DNA of 64,000 nucleotides. It comes from Klebsiella huaxiensis. GTDB taxonomy: Bacteria; Pseudomonadota; Gammaproteobacteria; Enterobacterales; Enterobacteriaceae. The stretch covers positions 2,604,001 to 2,668,000 of the forward strand of contig NZ_CP036175.1 of assembly GCF_003261575.2 (NCBI RefSeq), given 5' to 3'. The position numbers and the translations under genes are program-made. Each line of letters begins with the position of its first letter. The first letter of the stretch is position 1. Below, piece after piece: positions 35,598 through 43,259 of the stretch. The notes beneath the pieces were generated by a model. That model worked only from the letters and a program-made list of their open reading frames with translations, did no database searches and was not told the DNA's origin.

Positions 35598-35719
35598 GCC
35601 AGAGTCCTCGCCAGTAATCGCGCAATACCAAAGAAACAGCAGACTCCCGCCGCAAATCCCAGCCCCGAAAGGCTGGAGAAAAATAGAGTGAACATCACCA
35701 GTTCAGATACCTTTTTCAT
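35594..35719 (-). CDS. 41-aa single-pass membrane protein
   Basis: 41 aa from an ATG at 35719 (MKKVSELVMFTLFFSSLSG...). Most of it is one hydrophobic helix (residues 7-34) containing a Cys pair. It overlaps its neighbours by ATGA on the 3' side and by 4 bp on the 5' side. Not recognised; could be a small phage toxin or exclusion-type membrane peptide. Confidence 0.6.
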   Translation of the reverse strand: MKKVSELVMFTLFFSSLSGLGFAAGVCCFFGIARLLARTLA

Positions 35720-36282
35720 CCCAGATGATCCTCTACTACTTTGAAAGCATCATCGCGGCAGGGCATCACTACAAATTCCGGATTTCCGTAGGTGCTGTTG
35801 ATATGCTCATTGAACTGGATGCGCACTGCGGCAAACTCCCCTGACGGGCGAAGCTGCACAGGGATAAACTTCTCATCGCGGCCAAAAATCTTTGTCGGAT
35901 AACTCAGGTATTCCGCCTGGATCACCGGGTTAACGCTGAGGTCCAGTTTCTCTGGAATGACGCGACCTAAATCAGGGAATCGACCATCAAGCAGCTTAAT
36001 GCCGGTGATGGCCAGGCGGTTCTGGTTGTGGTCGCGATGAATGGCGATTGGCTCTTTATTGAAAATCAGCTCTGTTGTTTCGGCTTTGGCTGGCACGTTA
36101 CCTTCAAACTGAACGATGATGTTTTTCTTTGTACAGATGCCGTGCTCCATACGTAACGCAACATGGCCGTTGGTGCTCTCAATATGTTTCGGGGTGATAT
36201 GCACCCCACACAGGTAGTAGCGGGGGTCGTTTTTAGCCACGCACACCAGAGCGGCGCGGAGCTGCTTGGACGGGATAATCAT
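35716..36282 (-). CDS. Sliding-clamp-like (DnaN-fold) phage protein
   Basis: 188 aa. The opening MIIPSKQLRAALVCVAK and YYLCGVHI resemble a beta-clamp domain start. LAITGIKLLDGRFPDLGRVIP resembles the clamp segment ending in a DFPNL-type turn, and FVVMPCRD near the end resembles the E. coli clamp terminus YVVMPMRL. At half the usual clamp length it would hold about one and a half to two clamp domains. It may form a multimeric clamp or a clamp decoy. The assignment is by remembered pattern and moderate. Confidence 0.6.
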   Translation of the reverse strand: MIIPSKQLRAALVCVAKNDPRYYLCGVHITPKHIESTNGHVALRMEHGICTKKNIIVQFEGNVPAKAETTELIFNKEPIAIHRDHNQNRLAITGIKLLDGRFPDLGRVIPEKLDLSVNPVIQAEYLSYPTKIFGRDEKFIPVQLRPSGEFAAVRIQFNEHINSTYGNPEFVVMPCRDDAFKVVEDHLG

Positions 36283-37028
36283 GCTTTACCCTCCCATCCG
36301 ATAGCCTGAAAAAGCCCCATCTTCGGGTGATACCAGCGGGTACCGCGGGGCTCAGCTTCTGCCATCATATGGTGGAACGCTCTCATGAACGGTTCAAGCT
36401 CCACGATAGCCCGCCGGGAGAGAAGTCCGTCAGGCGTCATGAACTCGTGCGTGTCGGTAGAGATACGGTAAGCGCTAACCAGGTTTCGGCACTTGGCATC
36501 GGTCATGCCACTCTTGGCGACCACCTGGCGATAACCAACGTATCCGGCCCGCATGGTACCGCGCTTAATGTTTTCGACAGCTTCGACTACGGTTTCCACC
36601 TGCTCCTCGACCTGGTAGAGGCGGCGCTCCTGTTCGACATTCAACAGGGCCATTTCGGCGATCAGCTCTGCCTGGGATTTTGGGCGCTGACTGCGGAAAT
36701 AACAGTTAACCAGTTCGCGCTGTACCTTCCATGCAAGATCATCGTTAAATGGCTTTGTCAGCATCAGATAACCTGATTCAAAAAGTACAATCCCTGATGG
36801 GGCAAATTTGGAGAAAGTTCCTTCCGGGAGGTCCGTACGTATTACGTCCGAACCTAGTTCTTCGTAATCTACGCCCGCGATAAAGTGCTCACGGTTGCGG
36901 TTAAATGTCGCCCGTGCGGTGCCTTCTGGGCGCTGGTGAACTTCATCAATCATCGCCAGCGTTACTACGCGCTGGCCGCGGTAATTGACTGCCGGGAGTT
37001 GTTTATTGTTGATAGTCACAGTGTTCAT
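36279..37028 (-). CDS. ORF6N-domain phage protein (antirepressor-like)
   Basis: 249 aa. The N-terminal ~100 residues match the ORF6N domain (LPAVNYRGQRVVTLAMIDEVH, then FNRNREHFIAGVDY and SGYLMLTKPF). A coiled coil (about 115-150) and a C-terminal part with MRAGYVGYRQVVAKSGMTD follow. Such proteins are DNA-binding regulators or antirepressors. It overlaps the clamp-like gene by 4 bp. Confidence 0.82.
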   Translation of the reverse strand: MNTVTINNKQLPAVNYRGQRVVTLAMIDEVHQRPEGTARATFNRNREHFIAGVDYEELGSDVIRTDLPEGTFSKFAPSGIVLFESGYLMLTKPFNDDLAWKVQRELVNCYFRSQRPKSQAELIAEMALLNVEQERRLYQVEEQVETVVEAVENIKRGTMRAGYVGYRQVVAKSGMTDAKCRNLVSAYRISTDTHEFMTPDGLLSRRAIVELEPFMRAFHHMMAEAEPRGTRWYHPKMGLFQAIGWEGKA

Positions 37029-37030
37029 AA

Positions 37031-37267
37031 TTATTCCTCCTTCAGTGCGATGCCGAGTTTTTTCGCAAGGCGGCGTTGGTTGCGAGTCAGCTGCATGCGG
37101 ACCATTCCTTCGGGGGCTGGCTTTACAGCATCGTGGAGGCTATGCCGAAGACTCGCATAATCACTGGCATTGCTATTCTCTGACCGCATGTGGCTGTGGA
37201 AAAACTGCGCCATCGTCATTCCTGCGCATCCTTGCGATGTGCTGTTTCTGCGTGCTTTCTTAGCCAT
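37031..37267 (-). CDS. Phage early protein, 78 aa, basic
   Basis: 78 aa from the ATG at 37267, which has AGGGG eight bases upstream; the ATG at 37273 is too close. Basic at both ends (MAKKARRNS, QLTRNQRRLAKKLGIAL). Function unknown; probably nucleic-acid binding by charge. Confidence 0.55.
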   Translation of the reverse strand: MAKKARRNSTSQGCAGMTMAQFFHSHMRSENSNASDYASLRHSLHDAVKPAPEGMVRMQLTRNQRRLAKKLGIALKEE

Positions 37268-37279
37268 TCCCATTTCCCC

Positions 37280-37861
37280 TCAGTGCATAACCGGCATGCC
37301 TGGCATGCCTTCGGTCTGGATTTGTTCGATAAAACTGTCATGGAGAAGGTTGAAGCCCTCCCGGCCCATAGCGGACAGCCTGAATCCGGAATCATCGTCA
37401 GCAACGACCATGTCCTGATACATCCGCAGCGCCAGCTGCTGGCCAACGTCAGGCCCGTATTTCTCAATGGCGCAGATTTCCACGTGGTTAGCTAGGGCAA
37501 AACGTTCTGGGCCAGGATAGACACTGATAGCACCATGCTTGCCTGAATAGATAACCGCTTTATCGACGCCGCCATCCTCGTTCGGAACGTCGATACCTCC
37601 GTTCTTCTCCTGCTCTTCTGAAATGAAGACAGCAACGAGTAACCAGCGCCAGACGATGATTTGCTTCTCGATGTTGAGTGTGACCCAGTTGCTTTCTACT
37701 GCCTCCATGACACACGCCAGTATTTCCATACCATCGGCGATATTCTTGTCATAACGGCCGTTATCCAGTTCGCGAATTGCAGCCGAGTAACCGATCACAC
37801 GGTTTCCAGATAGCCGGATGCCGGTTGACGTTGGTTCGGGGTTAAATACTGTGTGATCCAT
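37280..37861 (-). CDS. Phage early protein, 193 aa, unknown
   Basis: 193 aa (MDHTVFNPEPTSTGIRLSGNR...), acidic and without recognised motifs. It ends 13 bp before the 78-aa gene start and overlaps the 146-aa gene upstream by 20 bp in another frame. Unknown function. Confidence 0.65.
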   Translation of the reverse strand: MDHTVFNPEPTSTGIRLSGNRVIGYSAAIRELDNGRYDKNIADGMEILACVMEAVESNWVTLNIEKQIIVWRWLLVAVFISEEQEKNGGIDVPNEDGGVDKAVIYSGKHGAISVYPGPERFALANHVEICAIEKYGPDVGQQLALRMYQDMVVADDDSGFRLSAMGREGFNLLHDSFIEQIQTEGMPGMPVMH

Positions 37862-38282
37862 TACGTACCTCGGTTGGCTTAGTAGTTTGAAGTTCTTCGC
37901 GCTCTTTCAAATAGCGGTCATGCATGGAATCCCACTTTTCGCACCACTTCTTCATTTCACGTTTGCGGGCGAGGATTCGACGAAGACGGCGAATACAACG
38001 CTGGTGGGCGCGGTGATATTCGCGTGTTGCCTCTCCACGCTCCCAACAATTAAGTTGGGGGGTTATGGGGTGTACTATCTGTACATCCGGGTAACGCTGT
38101 TTGAATCCAGAGCGTTCAAAAGCTTCGCTAGTCATAAAGAACGCCAGATAACGGATCGCAGTGTCCCGGCTAAAACAGCGCTTTACTCGCCCGTGGCGAA
38201 CGGCTGCGAAAAGTAGACCGACTGGCGTGTGGTGCTTCTGTAATGCCAGGTCAATGGCGCTGGCGGTGCGGTTGTCGATCAT
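37842..38282 (-). CDS. Phage early protein, 146 aa, basic C-terminus
   Basis: 146 aa from the ATG at 38282, which overlaps the upstream stop (TGATG) and has GGAG eight bases before it. The C-terminal half is strongly basic and helical (RRLRRILARKREMKKW). Function unknown. Confidence 0.65.
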   Translation of the reverse strand: MIDNRTASAIDLALQKHHTPVGLLFAAVRHGRVKRCFSRDTAIRYLAFFMTSEAFERSGFKQRYPDVQIVHPITPQLNCWERGEATREYHRAHQRCIRRLRRILARKREMKKWCEKWDSMHDRYLKEREELQTTKPTEVRNGSHSI

Positions 38283-38467
38283 CACTGCTTCTCCGTATTA
38301 GGGGCTATAACCTGATACCCGGCTTTCTTTGCCATCCAGAAGAACGTATCCATGCTGGCAATTAGCTCGTTATCGCGAACTTTGCGGGTATCAATTACCT
38401 GGCCGTTTTCAATCGTCATAACAACCTGCACTTTTTCGTGTGTAATAGGGGGGGGTAAATTAGTCAT
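38282..38467 (-). CDS. Phage early protein, 61 aa, with C8 tract near start
   Basis: 61 aa. An 8-base C run (38447-38454) encodes Pro-Pro-Pro at residues 5-7. The remainder has a compact beta-type pattern (VQVVMTIENGQVIDTRKV). The tract is in frame here. Unknown function. Confidence 0.6.
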   Translation of the reverse strand: MTNLPPPITHEKVQVVMTIENGQVIDTRKVRDNELIASMDTFFWMAKKAGYQVIAPNTEKQ

Positions 38468-38807
38468 CAGTTAATTTCTCCGCTTTTAATGACTGCTCAG
38501 CCAGTGTTGCGATCAGCGCATTCATAAAGTCCACACCATCAGGTGTTAACTTATTCACACCCATGCAATTCGAATAATGTTCAGAAATTAAATTTTCTGC
38601 CTGCTCGCGTTTGTGGGTGTCATAAATCATCGCTTCAAAAAGTTTAATCAGTGCCTTCGTCAAAATATCTTCGTCAAGCTCCACAGGTAAATTCGAACCA
38701 TCATCCAGTTTGACTATCTGGAAATAGCTTCCTGTTCTTCTCATCATTGAATCAAGCTTTGCGCGAACGAGGTGACGGCGACGAGTTTCAATCAGATTTG
38801 TTTTCAC
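38460..38807 (-). CDS. Phage early protein, 115 aa
   Basis: 115 aa (MKTNLIETRRRHLVRAKLD...), mainly helical by composition, with no recognised motif. It overlaps both neighbours slightly, as in the rest of the early operon. Confidence 0.65.
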   Translation of the reverse strand: MKTNLIETRRRHLVRAKLDSMMRRTGSYFQIVKLDDGSNLPVELDEDILTKALIKLFEAMIYDTHKREQAENLISEHYSNCMGVNKLTPDGVDFMNALIATLAEQSLKAEKLTDD

Positions 38808-38997
38808 GGCGCTTCTCCTCAGCCTCTATCCAGATAGAAATATTTGATGCGATATTTAGCGCCAACCCCAGCAAAGCTTCGGTCTGAGGAGGGTTCATCC
38901 TTTTAAAGCAAAGATGCATCAAATCTAAGAGTTCATTCAGGTTATTAGCCTCAGTTACAACCTCTTCAATACTTGTTCTGGTTGAAGGGTTCCACAT
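38788..38997 (-). CDS. Phage early protein, 69 aa
   Basis: 69 aa (MWNPSTRTSIEEVVTEANNL...), helical and amphipathic. A strong GGGAGG ribosome site lies in the tail of the upstream 35-aa gene. Unknown function. Confidence 0.6.
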   Translation of the reverse strand: MWNPSTRTSIEEVVTEANNLNELLDLMHLCFKRMNPPQTEALLGLALNIASNISIWIEAEEKRRENKSD

Positions 38998-38999
38998 AA

Positions 39000-39107
39000 T
39001 TACCTCCCATACGCTTTACGAAGATAAAGAACTGCAATTAATTCCTGTCCGCATGATGCATACAGTAGGGCGGTTTTATATGCGCTGCGGTCGATGATGA
39101 ATGTCAT
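39000..39107 (-). CDS. 35-aa phage peptide
   Basis: An ATG at 39107 with AAGGT eight bases upstream reads 35 codons (MTFIIDRSAYKTALLYASCG...), ending in GGGAGGTAA, which supplies the ribosome site of the next gene. Packing supports it; function unknown. Confidence 0.5.
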   Translation of the reverse strand: MTFIIDRSAYKTALLYASCGQELIAVLYLRKAYGR

Positions 39108-39109
39108 AT

Positions 39110-39373
39110 TTAGCGACCTTTTCTAATGTTATTCACTGTGGAGCCAGTCATAACACAAAGCTCATTGAGCAGACTGGTAAAGCGACCAGCGACACGCTTA
39201 TCCGTTCTGGCTATCGCAGCAAAGAGCAATGTATTAAACTCATCCCTGAGTTGGTTGCCGTAAGCATCTGCGTGCTGTGCTGTTCTGAGTGCTCCGCTTG
39301 CTTCAGTGACCACAGGGAAATCAACATGCATTGTTATTCCACAATTATCTTTTTTACGGGATGCAATATTCAT
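39110..39373 (-). CDS. Phage early protein, 87 aa
   Basis: 87 aa (MNIASRKKDNCGITMHVDFPVV...). The N-terminus has a short strand (GITMHVDFPV) followed by helices, loosely like small Arc-type phage regulators. No firm family. Confidence 0.6.
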   Translation of the reverse strand: MNIASRKKDNCGITMHVDFPVVTEASGALRTAQHADAYGNQLRDEFNTLLFAAIARTDKRVAGRFTSLLNELCVMTGSTVNNIRKGR

Positions 39374-39435
39374 TGCGCTTTCCTCAAGGTGAGTGCGGTC
39401 CCGGCAATTAAGCCGTTATTTAAATCAGGGTTTTA

Positions 39436-39838
39436 TTAACTTAATTTTGCTTCGATGCTTTTCAGTTCGCTACAAACTTTAATCGCATAGTCGAAAATTG
39501 CTGATGCCATATACATTGCGGGTTTACCATTATCTTCATCGGTGAAGTAAACCTCATTATAAATATGCGCAAGTTCTTCGAGTTTTCTGGCCGTAATAGT
39601 CGCGTGAAAAACATCATCAGCAATATCACTCTCACCCCTTTCCTGCTGGGGGGGGGCTTAATTGTTCAATATACTCCTGTGCTTTATCGTTGGTTCTTAA
39701 CAGGGAGCGGACAACACAAGCAATACCGCTATCTGTTTCGCACGTGTTGTCCGTGCTTCTGTAAATCAACTCTAAAGTAATTGCCGCGTCTGTCATTTCA
39801 CTTGCGATGTCAATAAGCATTTGTAATGGAGTTTTCAT
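39436..39838 (-). pseudogene. Phage early gene split by a nine-C tract (frameshifted or phase-variable)
   Basis: The ATG at 39838 opens a frame (MKTPLQMLIDIASEMTD...) that runs into nine consecutive C (nine G on the + strand, 39648-39656) and stops soon after, at residue 68. The next frame continues without a stop from the tract to a TAA at 39436 and reads as a normal acidic protein (ERGESDIADDV, KPAMYMASAIFDYAIKVC). With eight C the two parts fuse into one protein of about 133 aa. Either the gene is inactivated, the tract varies in length in vivo, or the count is a sequencing error. Confidence 0.7.
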
Positions 39839-40038
39839 TGAGGTTTATTCCATTCGTTTTTGTGAGCCTCGCTTGCGTAACTGCAGGCAAACCCTAGAAG
39901 AATATCGCTAATTTCACGATATTCGTCGTCATCAACCGCCGATAGCAAGCTGGCGGCCTCAACGATCAAGGCCATATTTTTGAAAGCGTCACAAGGATGT
40001 ATCGATAATCCCTTAAATGTTTTTATCATCTGAGTCAT
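39835..40038 (-). CDS. Phage early protein, 67 aa, first gene after pL
   Basis: 67 aa (MTQMIKTFKGLSIHPCDAF...). It overlaps the split gene downstream by ATGA. As the first leftward gene after the left operators it occupies the position of lambda N, but it lacks an arginine-rich N-terminus, so it is not an obvious N. Confidence 0.6.
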   Translation of the reverse strand: MTQMIKTFKGLSIHPCDAFKNMALIVEAASLLSAVDDDEYREISDILLGFACSYASEAHKNEWNKPQ

Positions 40039-40095
40039 TGCCTATCACCTCTAATTGATTCGATAGAAAAATAATAGAACATGCTATCAATCATT

Positions 40096-40170
40096 GCAAT
40101 AGGTATTGCTATTTAAATTGCTATTGGATTTTATGTAATTGATGTAAAAATAAAAAAAATGCTATTGCGC
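40096..40170. promoter_or_regulatory. Left operator/promoter region (oL/pL)
   Basis: Repeated half-sites GCAATAG/CTATTGC occur at 40096-40113, 40116-40128 and 40157-40170. The same half-sites make the palindrome in the cI-cro gap. The region lies between cI and the leftward early operon, as oL does in lambda. Confidence 0.65.
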
Positions 40171-40383
40171 GTTGTGCTGATGACGTTTGAGTGGAAGTCA
40201 TCGAACTTTAAGCGGCAGGCCCGTGAATGCTTAAAGTATGTGGGGCTTGATAAAAAAATGGGCTTTGATGGGCTGGGATGCAGTGGTGTTACACATTGGG
40301 GAGTATTGAGTGGTGATAACCCGGCGTGGGACCGGGTTAAGGATCCATGCAGTTTTACAGTAATTTTATTATAATTTTAAAAT
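40171..40383. other. Gap between oL and cI
   Basis: About 210 bp. AACCCGG/CCGGGTT at 40318-40338 forms a 7-bp hairpin that could end cI transcription. A rightward frame of 65-71 codons (from 40159 or 40180) is open but has no ribosome site and points into cI; I do not call it. Confidence 0.4.
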
Positions 40384-41091
40384 TTACCCATGCTTTCTGT
40401 AGGTCTGCGGCATGCTGCCGATTATCTTCCCGAACACGAAAATTCGGTTCATCTCATCTTTATCTATCGGGTCCCAGGCTGCATAGTTCTTGTTGTCTGA
40501 GATAACCAATAACCTGTCCTTCATCTTTTGTAGGCGCTTAACATGCGAGGTGTCGTCGTAGATGAACGCGTATATGCCATCGCCGTCAAAGTGTTGAACG
40601 CTGATGTCGACGAATAGTAAATCGCCAGGCTCAATCGTGCCTGACATGCTGTCACCGCGGACGTTGATGATGCGTATCTGTTCCTGCTTCCGGCCATTAA
40701 ACATATGGAGCGCATCTTCAACTGAGTACTCCACAGAGTGCAACACCTCAATGAATTCGCTGTTAACTACTCCAGGACCAGCGCTAACCGTGAGGTCGAG
40801 CACGTCTATCCTGAAGATGGCAGGATCTTTTTTGCTAGCAACAGGGGGAGTTGGTTGTTGGTCATCGCCCCTCATTGGTCCCGTACCGTTTGACAACCAC
40901 TCCGAACGAACCCCTAAGGCATTGGCAATTTCAACGATTTTTGTTGTTCCTCTAGCATTGCCAGATGTTATGCGCCATATGGTTGGTTGTGCCATATCAG
41001 CAGCTTTAGCCAATTGCGCTTGGCTCATACCCATTTCATGCATTGCGTAGTTAAGTCTGTCAGCTAACGTCTTAAGTGTAGTCTCTTGCAT
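40384..41091 (-). CDS. cI: CI-like repressor with S24 autocleavage domain
   Basis: 235 aa from the ATG at 41091 (GGAGG nine bases upstream). The N-terminal helix-turn-helix is at about 22-45 (MSQAQLAKAADMAQPTIWRI). The C-terminal LexA-type peptidase has catalytic Ser148 (RGDSM) and Lys185, and a likely Ala104-Gly105 cleavage bond in SAGPG. It maintains lysogeny by binding the GCAATAG-type operators on both sides and should be inactivated through RecA. Confidence 0.93.
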   Translation of the reverse strand: MQETTLKTLADRLNYAMHEMGMSQAQLAKAADMAQPTIWRITSGNARGTTKIVEIANALGVRSEWLSNGTGPMRGDDQQPTPPVASKKDPAIFRIDVLDLTVSAGPGVVNSEFIEVLHSVEYSVEDALHMFNGRKQEQIRIINVRGDSMSGTIEPGDLLFVDISVQHFDGDGIYAFIYDDTSHVKRLQKMKDRLLVISDNKNYAAWDPIDKDEMNRIFVFGKIIGSMPQTYRKHG

Positions 41092-41138
41092 AATTATAGC
41101 CTCCGCTATCACATTCTAGTTCGGCATGATAAACAAGT

Positions 41139-41182
41139 CTATTGCTCATTCCAATAGCAATTGCTATTATTTATCTATAGCA
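41139..41182. promoter_or_regulatory. Right operator/promoter region (oR/pR/pRM)
   Basis: A perfect palindrome AATAGCAATTGCTATT lies at 41153-41168. CTATTG...CAATAG flanks it at 41139-41156, and a further CTATAGCA lies at 41175-41182. This is the short divergent gap between cI and the cro-like gene. Confidence 0.7.
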
Positions 41183-41204
41183 AACCAACTGGGTGTGTAA
41201 AAAA

Positions 41205-41423
41205 ATGAAATCAGCAATTGAAAGAGCTATTGATGCCGCTGGCGGAGTAAATGCTTTAGCTCGCGCTATTGGGGTAAGGCAACCGTCCGTTTCTCGCTGG
41301 AGGAAGGTTGGCGCTGTTGGGGTGGAGCATGTGCCGGATGTAGCAGCTCTAACTGGGATCCCTGCCCATGAATTGAGACCTGACAAACCAAAATTATTCC
41401 CGCACCCACCATCCGAGGTGTGA
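41205..41423 (+). CDS. Cro-like (YdaS-type) repressor
   Basis: 72 aa from the ATG at 41205; a GTG at 41193 is the alternative. It has a helix-turn-helix (VNALARAIGVRQPSVSRWRK) and the C-terminal IPAHELRPD typical of YdaS/Cro-like proteins that take the Cro position. It is the first gene of the rightward early operon. Confidence 0.85.
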   Translation: MKSAIERAIDAAGGVNALARAIGVRQPSVSRWRKVGAVGVEHVPDVAALTGIPAHELRPDKPKLFPHPPSEV

Positions 41424-41424
41424 C

Positions 41425-41550
41425 ATGCCGCAGCGATCAACTGTAATTCCAGACTCGCGCTACTTCCAGATGCTGCTACCACGCAACATCCGGTACGACC
41501 CTATAAGCGGGGTGTATTACCTCATAGCGAAGCGGGAGGGGGATAAATGA
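41425..41550 (+). CDS. 41-aa phage protein between cro-like and O-like genes
   Basis: An ATG at 41425 (GAGGTG seven bases upstream) reads 41 codons (MPQRSTVIPDSRYFQMLLPR...). Its stop overlaps the O-like start (ATGA). It holds the place of lambda cII but is too short and dissimilar to be CII. Confidence 0.6.
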   Translation: MPQRSTVIPDSRYFQMLLPRNIRYDPISGVYYLIAKREGDK

Positions 41551-42362
41551 GTATGGATCTCATGGTTCAGGCCATGAAAATTAGAGTCGGAAATCCCCTT
41601 AGAAAGCTGGTTCTACTGAAGCTGGCTGACAACGCAAGCGATCTGGGGGAATGCTGGCCGAGTTACCAGCATATTGCCGATCAGTGCGAAATCAGTAAGC
41701 GTTCTGTAATGAATCACATTGAGGCGCTTTGCGAGTGCGGGCTGATTAAAAAAGAGCTTCGTACTGGTCCTAAAGGTAATTCCAGCAACGTTTATCAGCT
41801 CAACCTGCGTAGTGCAGGAGATTCACCAGGGGGTAGTGCAAATCGTGCACTACTTGGTGCAGCAGATTCACCAGGTAGTGCAGGAGATTCACCAGGGGGT
41901 AGTGCAGGAGCTGCACCCAGAATCAGTCACTCTTTTGAACCAGTCAATGAACCAGTCAAAGAACCTTTAAAACATACTGGCGCATCGGCTGACGCCTCTG
42001 CACCTGCTCGTTCTGCAAAACAGGGCTATTCACCTGATTTCGAAACAGCCTGGCAGGCATACCCCAAACGCGCAGGTGGTAATTCCAAGTCAGCAGCCTG
42101 GAAAGCCTGGGGAACTCGCCTGAAAGACGGGGTTAAACCTGAAGACATGCTGGCAGGCGTTAAGCGCTATGCGGCCTACGTTCGCACGACGGGCAATGCC
42201 GGTACTCAGTACGTCAAACAGGCGGCAACGTTCTTCGGGCCCGACCACCACTTCGAAGAACCATGGGAGGCTCCATCCGCTCCGGGAGGTGGGCGCAATG
42301 GCGTCATGCCAGTATCCGGCTTCAGCGAGCAGGACTATGGCGAATCAGGCTGTCAGTGGTAA
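41547..42362 (+). CDS. Replication initiator, O-like, with HTH_36 N-terminus
   Basis: 271 aa. Residues 1-90 form a winged helix of the phage-replication type (LVLLKLADNASDLGECWPSY, then CEISKRSVMNHIEALCECGLI). A low-complexity Gly/Ser/Ala linker (about 90-130) is encoded by iteron-like repeats. The C-terminal part (FETAWQAYPKRAG...) resembles the helicase-loader contact domain of similar phage initiators. It is followed by DnaC-like and DnaB-like genes. Confidence 0.85.
   Translation: MSMDLMVQAMKIRVGNPLRKLVLLKLADNASDLGECWPSYQHIADQCEISKRSVMNHIEALCECGLIKKELRTGPKGNSSNVYQLNLRSAGDSPGGSANRALLGAADSPGSAGDSPGGSAGAAPRISHSFEPVNEPVKEPLKHTGASADASAPARSAKQGYSPDFETAWQAYPKRAGGNSKSAAWKAWGTRLKDGVKPEDMLAGVKRYAAYVRTTGNAGTQYVKQAATFFGPDHHFEEPWEAPSAPGGGRNGVMPVSGFSEQDYGESGCQW
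41810..41918. repeat. Iterons inside the O-like gene: candidate phage origin
   Basis: A 24-bp unit beginning tagtgcaggagattcacc occurs exactly at 41810-41833 and 41876-41899. There is a partial copy at 41855-41875 and a half copy at 41900-41918. Between them TAGTGCA-AATCG-TGCACTA forms a palindrome. Lambda's origin also lies as iterons in the middle of gene O. Confidence 0.75.
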
Positions 42363-42377
42363 ACGGAGATATTCGAA

Positions 42378-43259
42378 ATGTTAAATTTATTGAATCAGCA
42401 CAAAGAGCGAGCAGACCTGAAGGCAGCGCAGGAGAGCCTGGGCGAAGAGTTAACCTTCGCGCTGGAGCGTAAGAACCCGTGGGGATACGCCGGGTGGGAC
42501 GCCGGAGAAATTGAGAGTGTCACCTGTGATAAACACGGTGATTTTGAACGCTTCACCCTGGTGGGCAAGGCTTTTCGCGGCGGTGAGAATTTCAAACACA
42601 CCCAATGCCCGGGATGCCTGCGTGAGCAGATTGCAGAGATTGACACAAAGCTGCGTGCGTTGCGCGTTACCGAACTGATGGATCGGGCTGGTATTGCGCG
42701 TCGCTTCGAAGGCTGTGAGTTCGAAAACTACCAGGCGGTGAATCAGGATGCAGCGAAAAACCTCTCTGCATGCCAACGCTATGCCGATAATTGGGAGCAC
42801 TGCTTTGATGCCGGGTTGGGCTTGCTGATGGTCGGGAAGTGCGGCACCGGAAAAAACCACCTTGCCGTTGCCATGGCGAAAAATATCATCCGCACCCACC
42901 TGGCCCACATTGAAATCACCGATGTGATGCGCGTGATGCGTGCAGTGAAAAGCACCTGGCGGCATAACGCCGAGGCAACGGAAGACAGTGTGCTGGATCA
43001 CTTTGCATCGCTGGACCTGCTGATTATCGATGAGGTGGGAGTGCAGTTCGGTAGCGCCTCAGAGCTGGCCATCCTGCAGGAGATTGTCAATGCACGTTAC
43101 GAAAGTGTACTGCCCACCATCCTGATCAGTAACCTGACCTTCGAGCAGCTTAAGGATTCCATCGGTGAGCGTATCGTGGATCGCGTGACCAATGGCGGAC
43201 GCAATCGCCTGGCGTTTAACTGGGAAAGCTTCCGTGGAACTGACGGGGTGACCGCATGA
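42378..43259 (+). CDS. DnaC-like helicase loader
   Basis: 293 aa. Walker A is GKCGTGKNHLA near residue 157, where E. coli DnaC has GKPGTGKNHLA, and Walker B is LLIIDEVG. Three cysteines of a possible zinc site (CDKHGDF and CPGC) lie in the N-terminal ~85 residues. It would load a replicative helicase at the origin in the O-like gene. Its stop overlaps the DnaB-like start by 4 bp. Confidence 0.9.
   Translation: MLNLLNQHKERADLKAAQESLGEELTFALERKNPWGYAGWDAGEIESVTCDKHGDFERFTLVGKAFRGGENFKHTQCPGCLREQIAEIDTKLRALRVTELMDRAGIARRFEGCEFENYQAVNQDAAKNLSACQRYADNWEHCFDAGLGLLMVGKCGTGKNHLAVAMAKNIIRTHLAHIEITDVMRVMRAVKSTWRHNAEATEDSVLDHFASLDLLIIDEVGVQFGSASELAILQEIVNARYESVLPTILISNLTFEQLKDSIGERIVDRVTNGGRNRLAFNWESFRGTDGVTA

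Noticed and set aside
40159..40374. 71-codon rightward frame between oL and cI
   Set aside because: No ribosome site, contains an operator-like sequence at its start and points into cI; protein-like composition alone is not enough.
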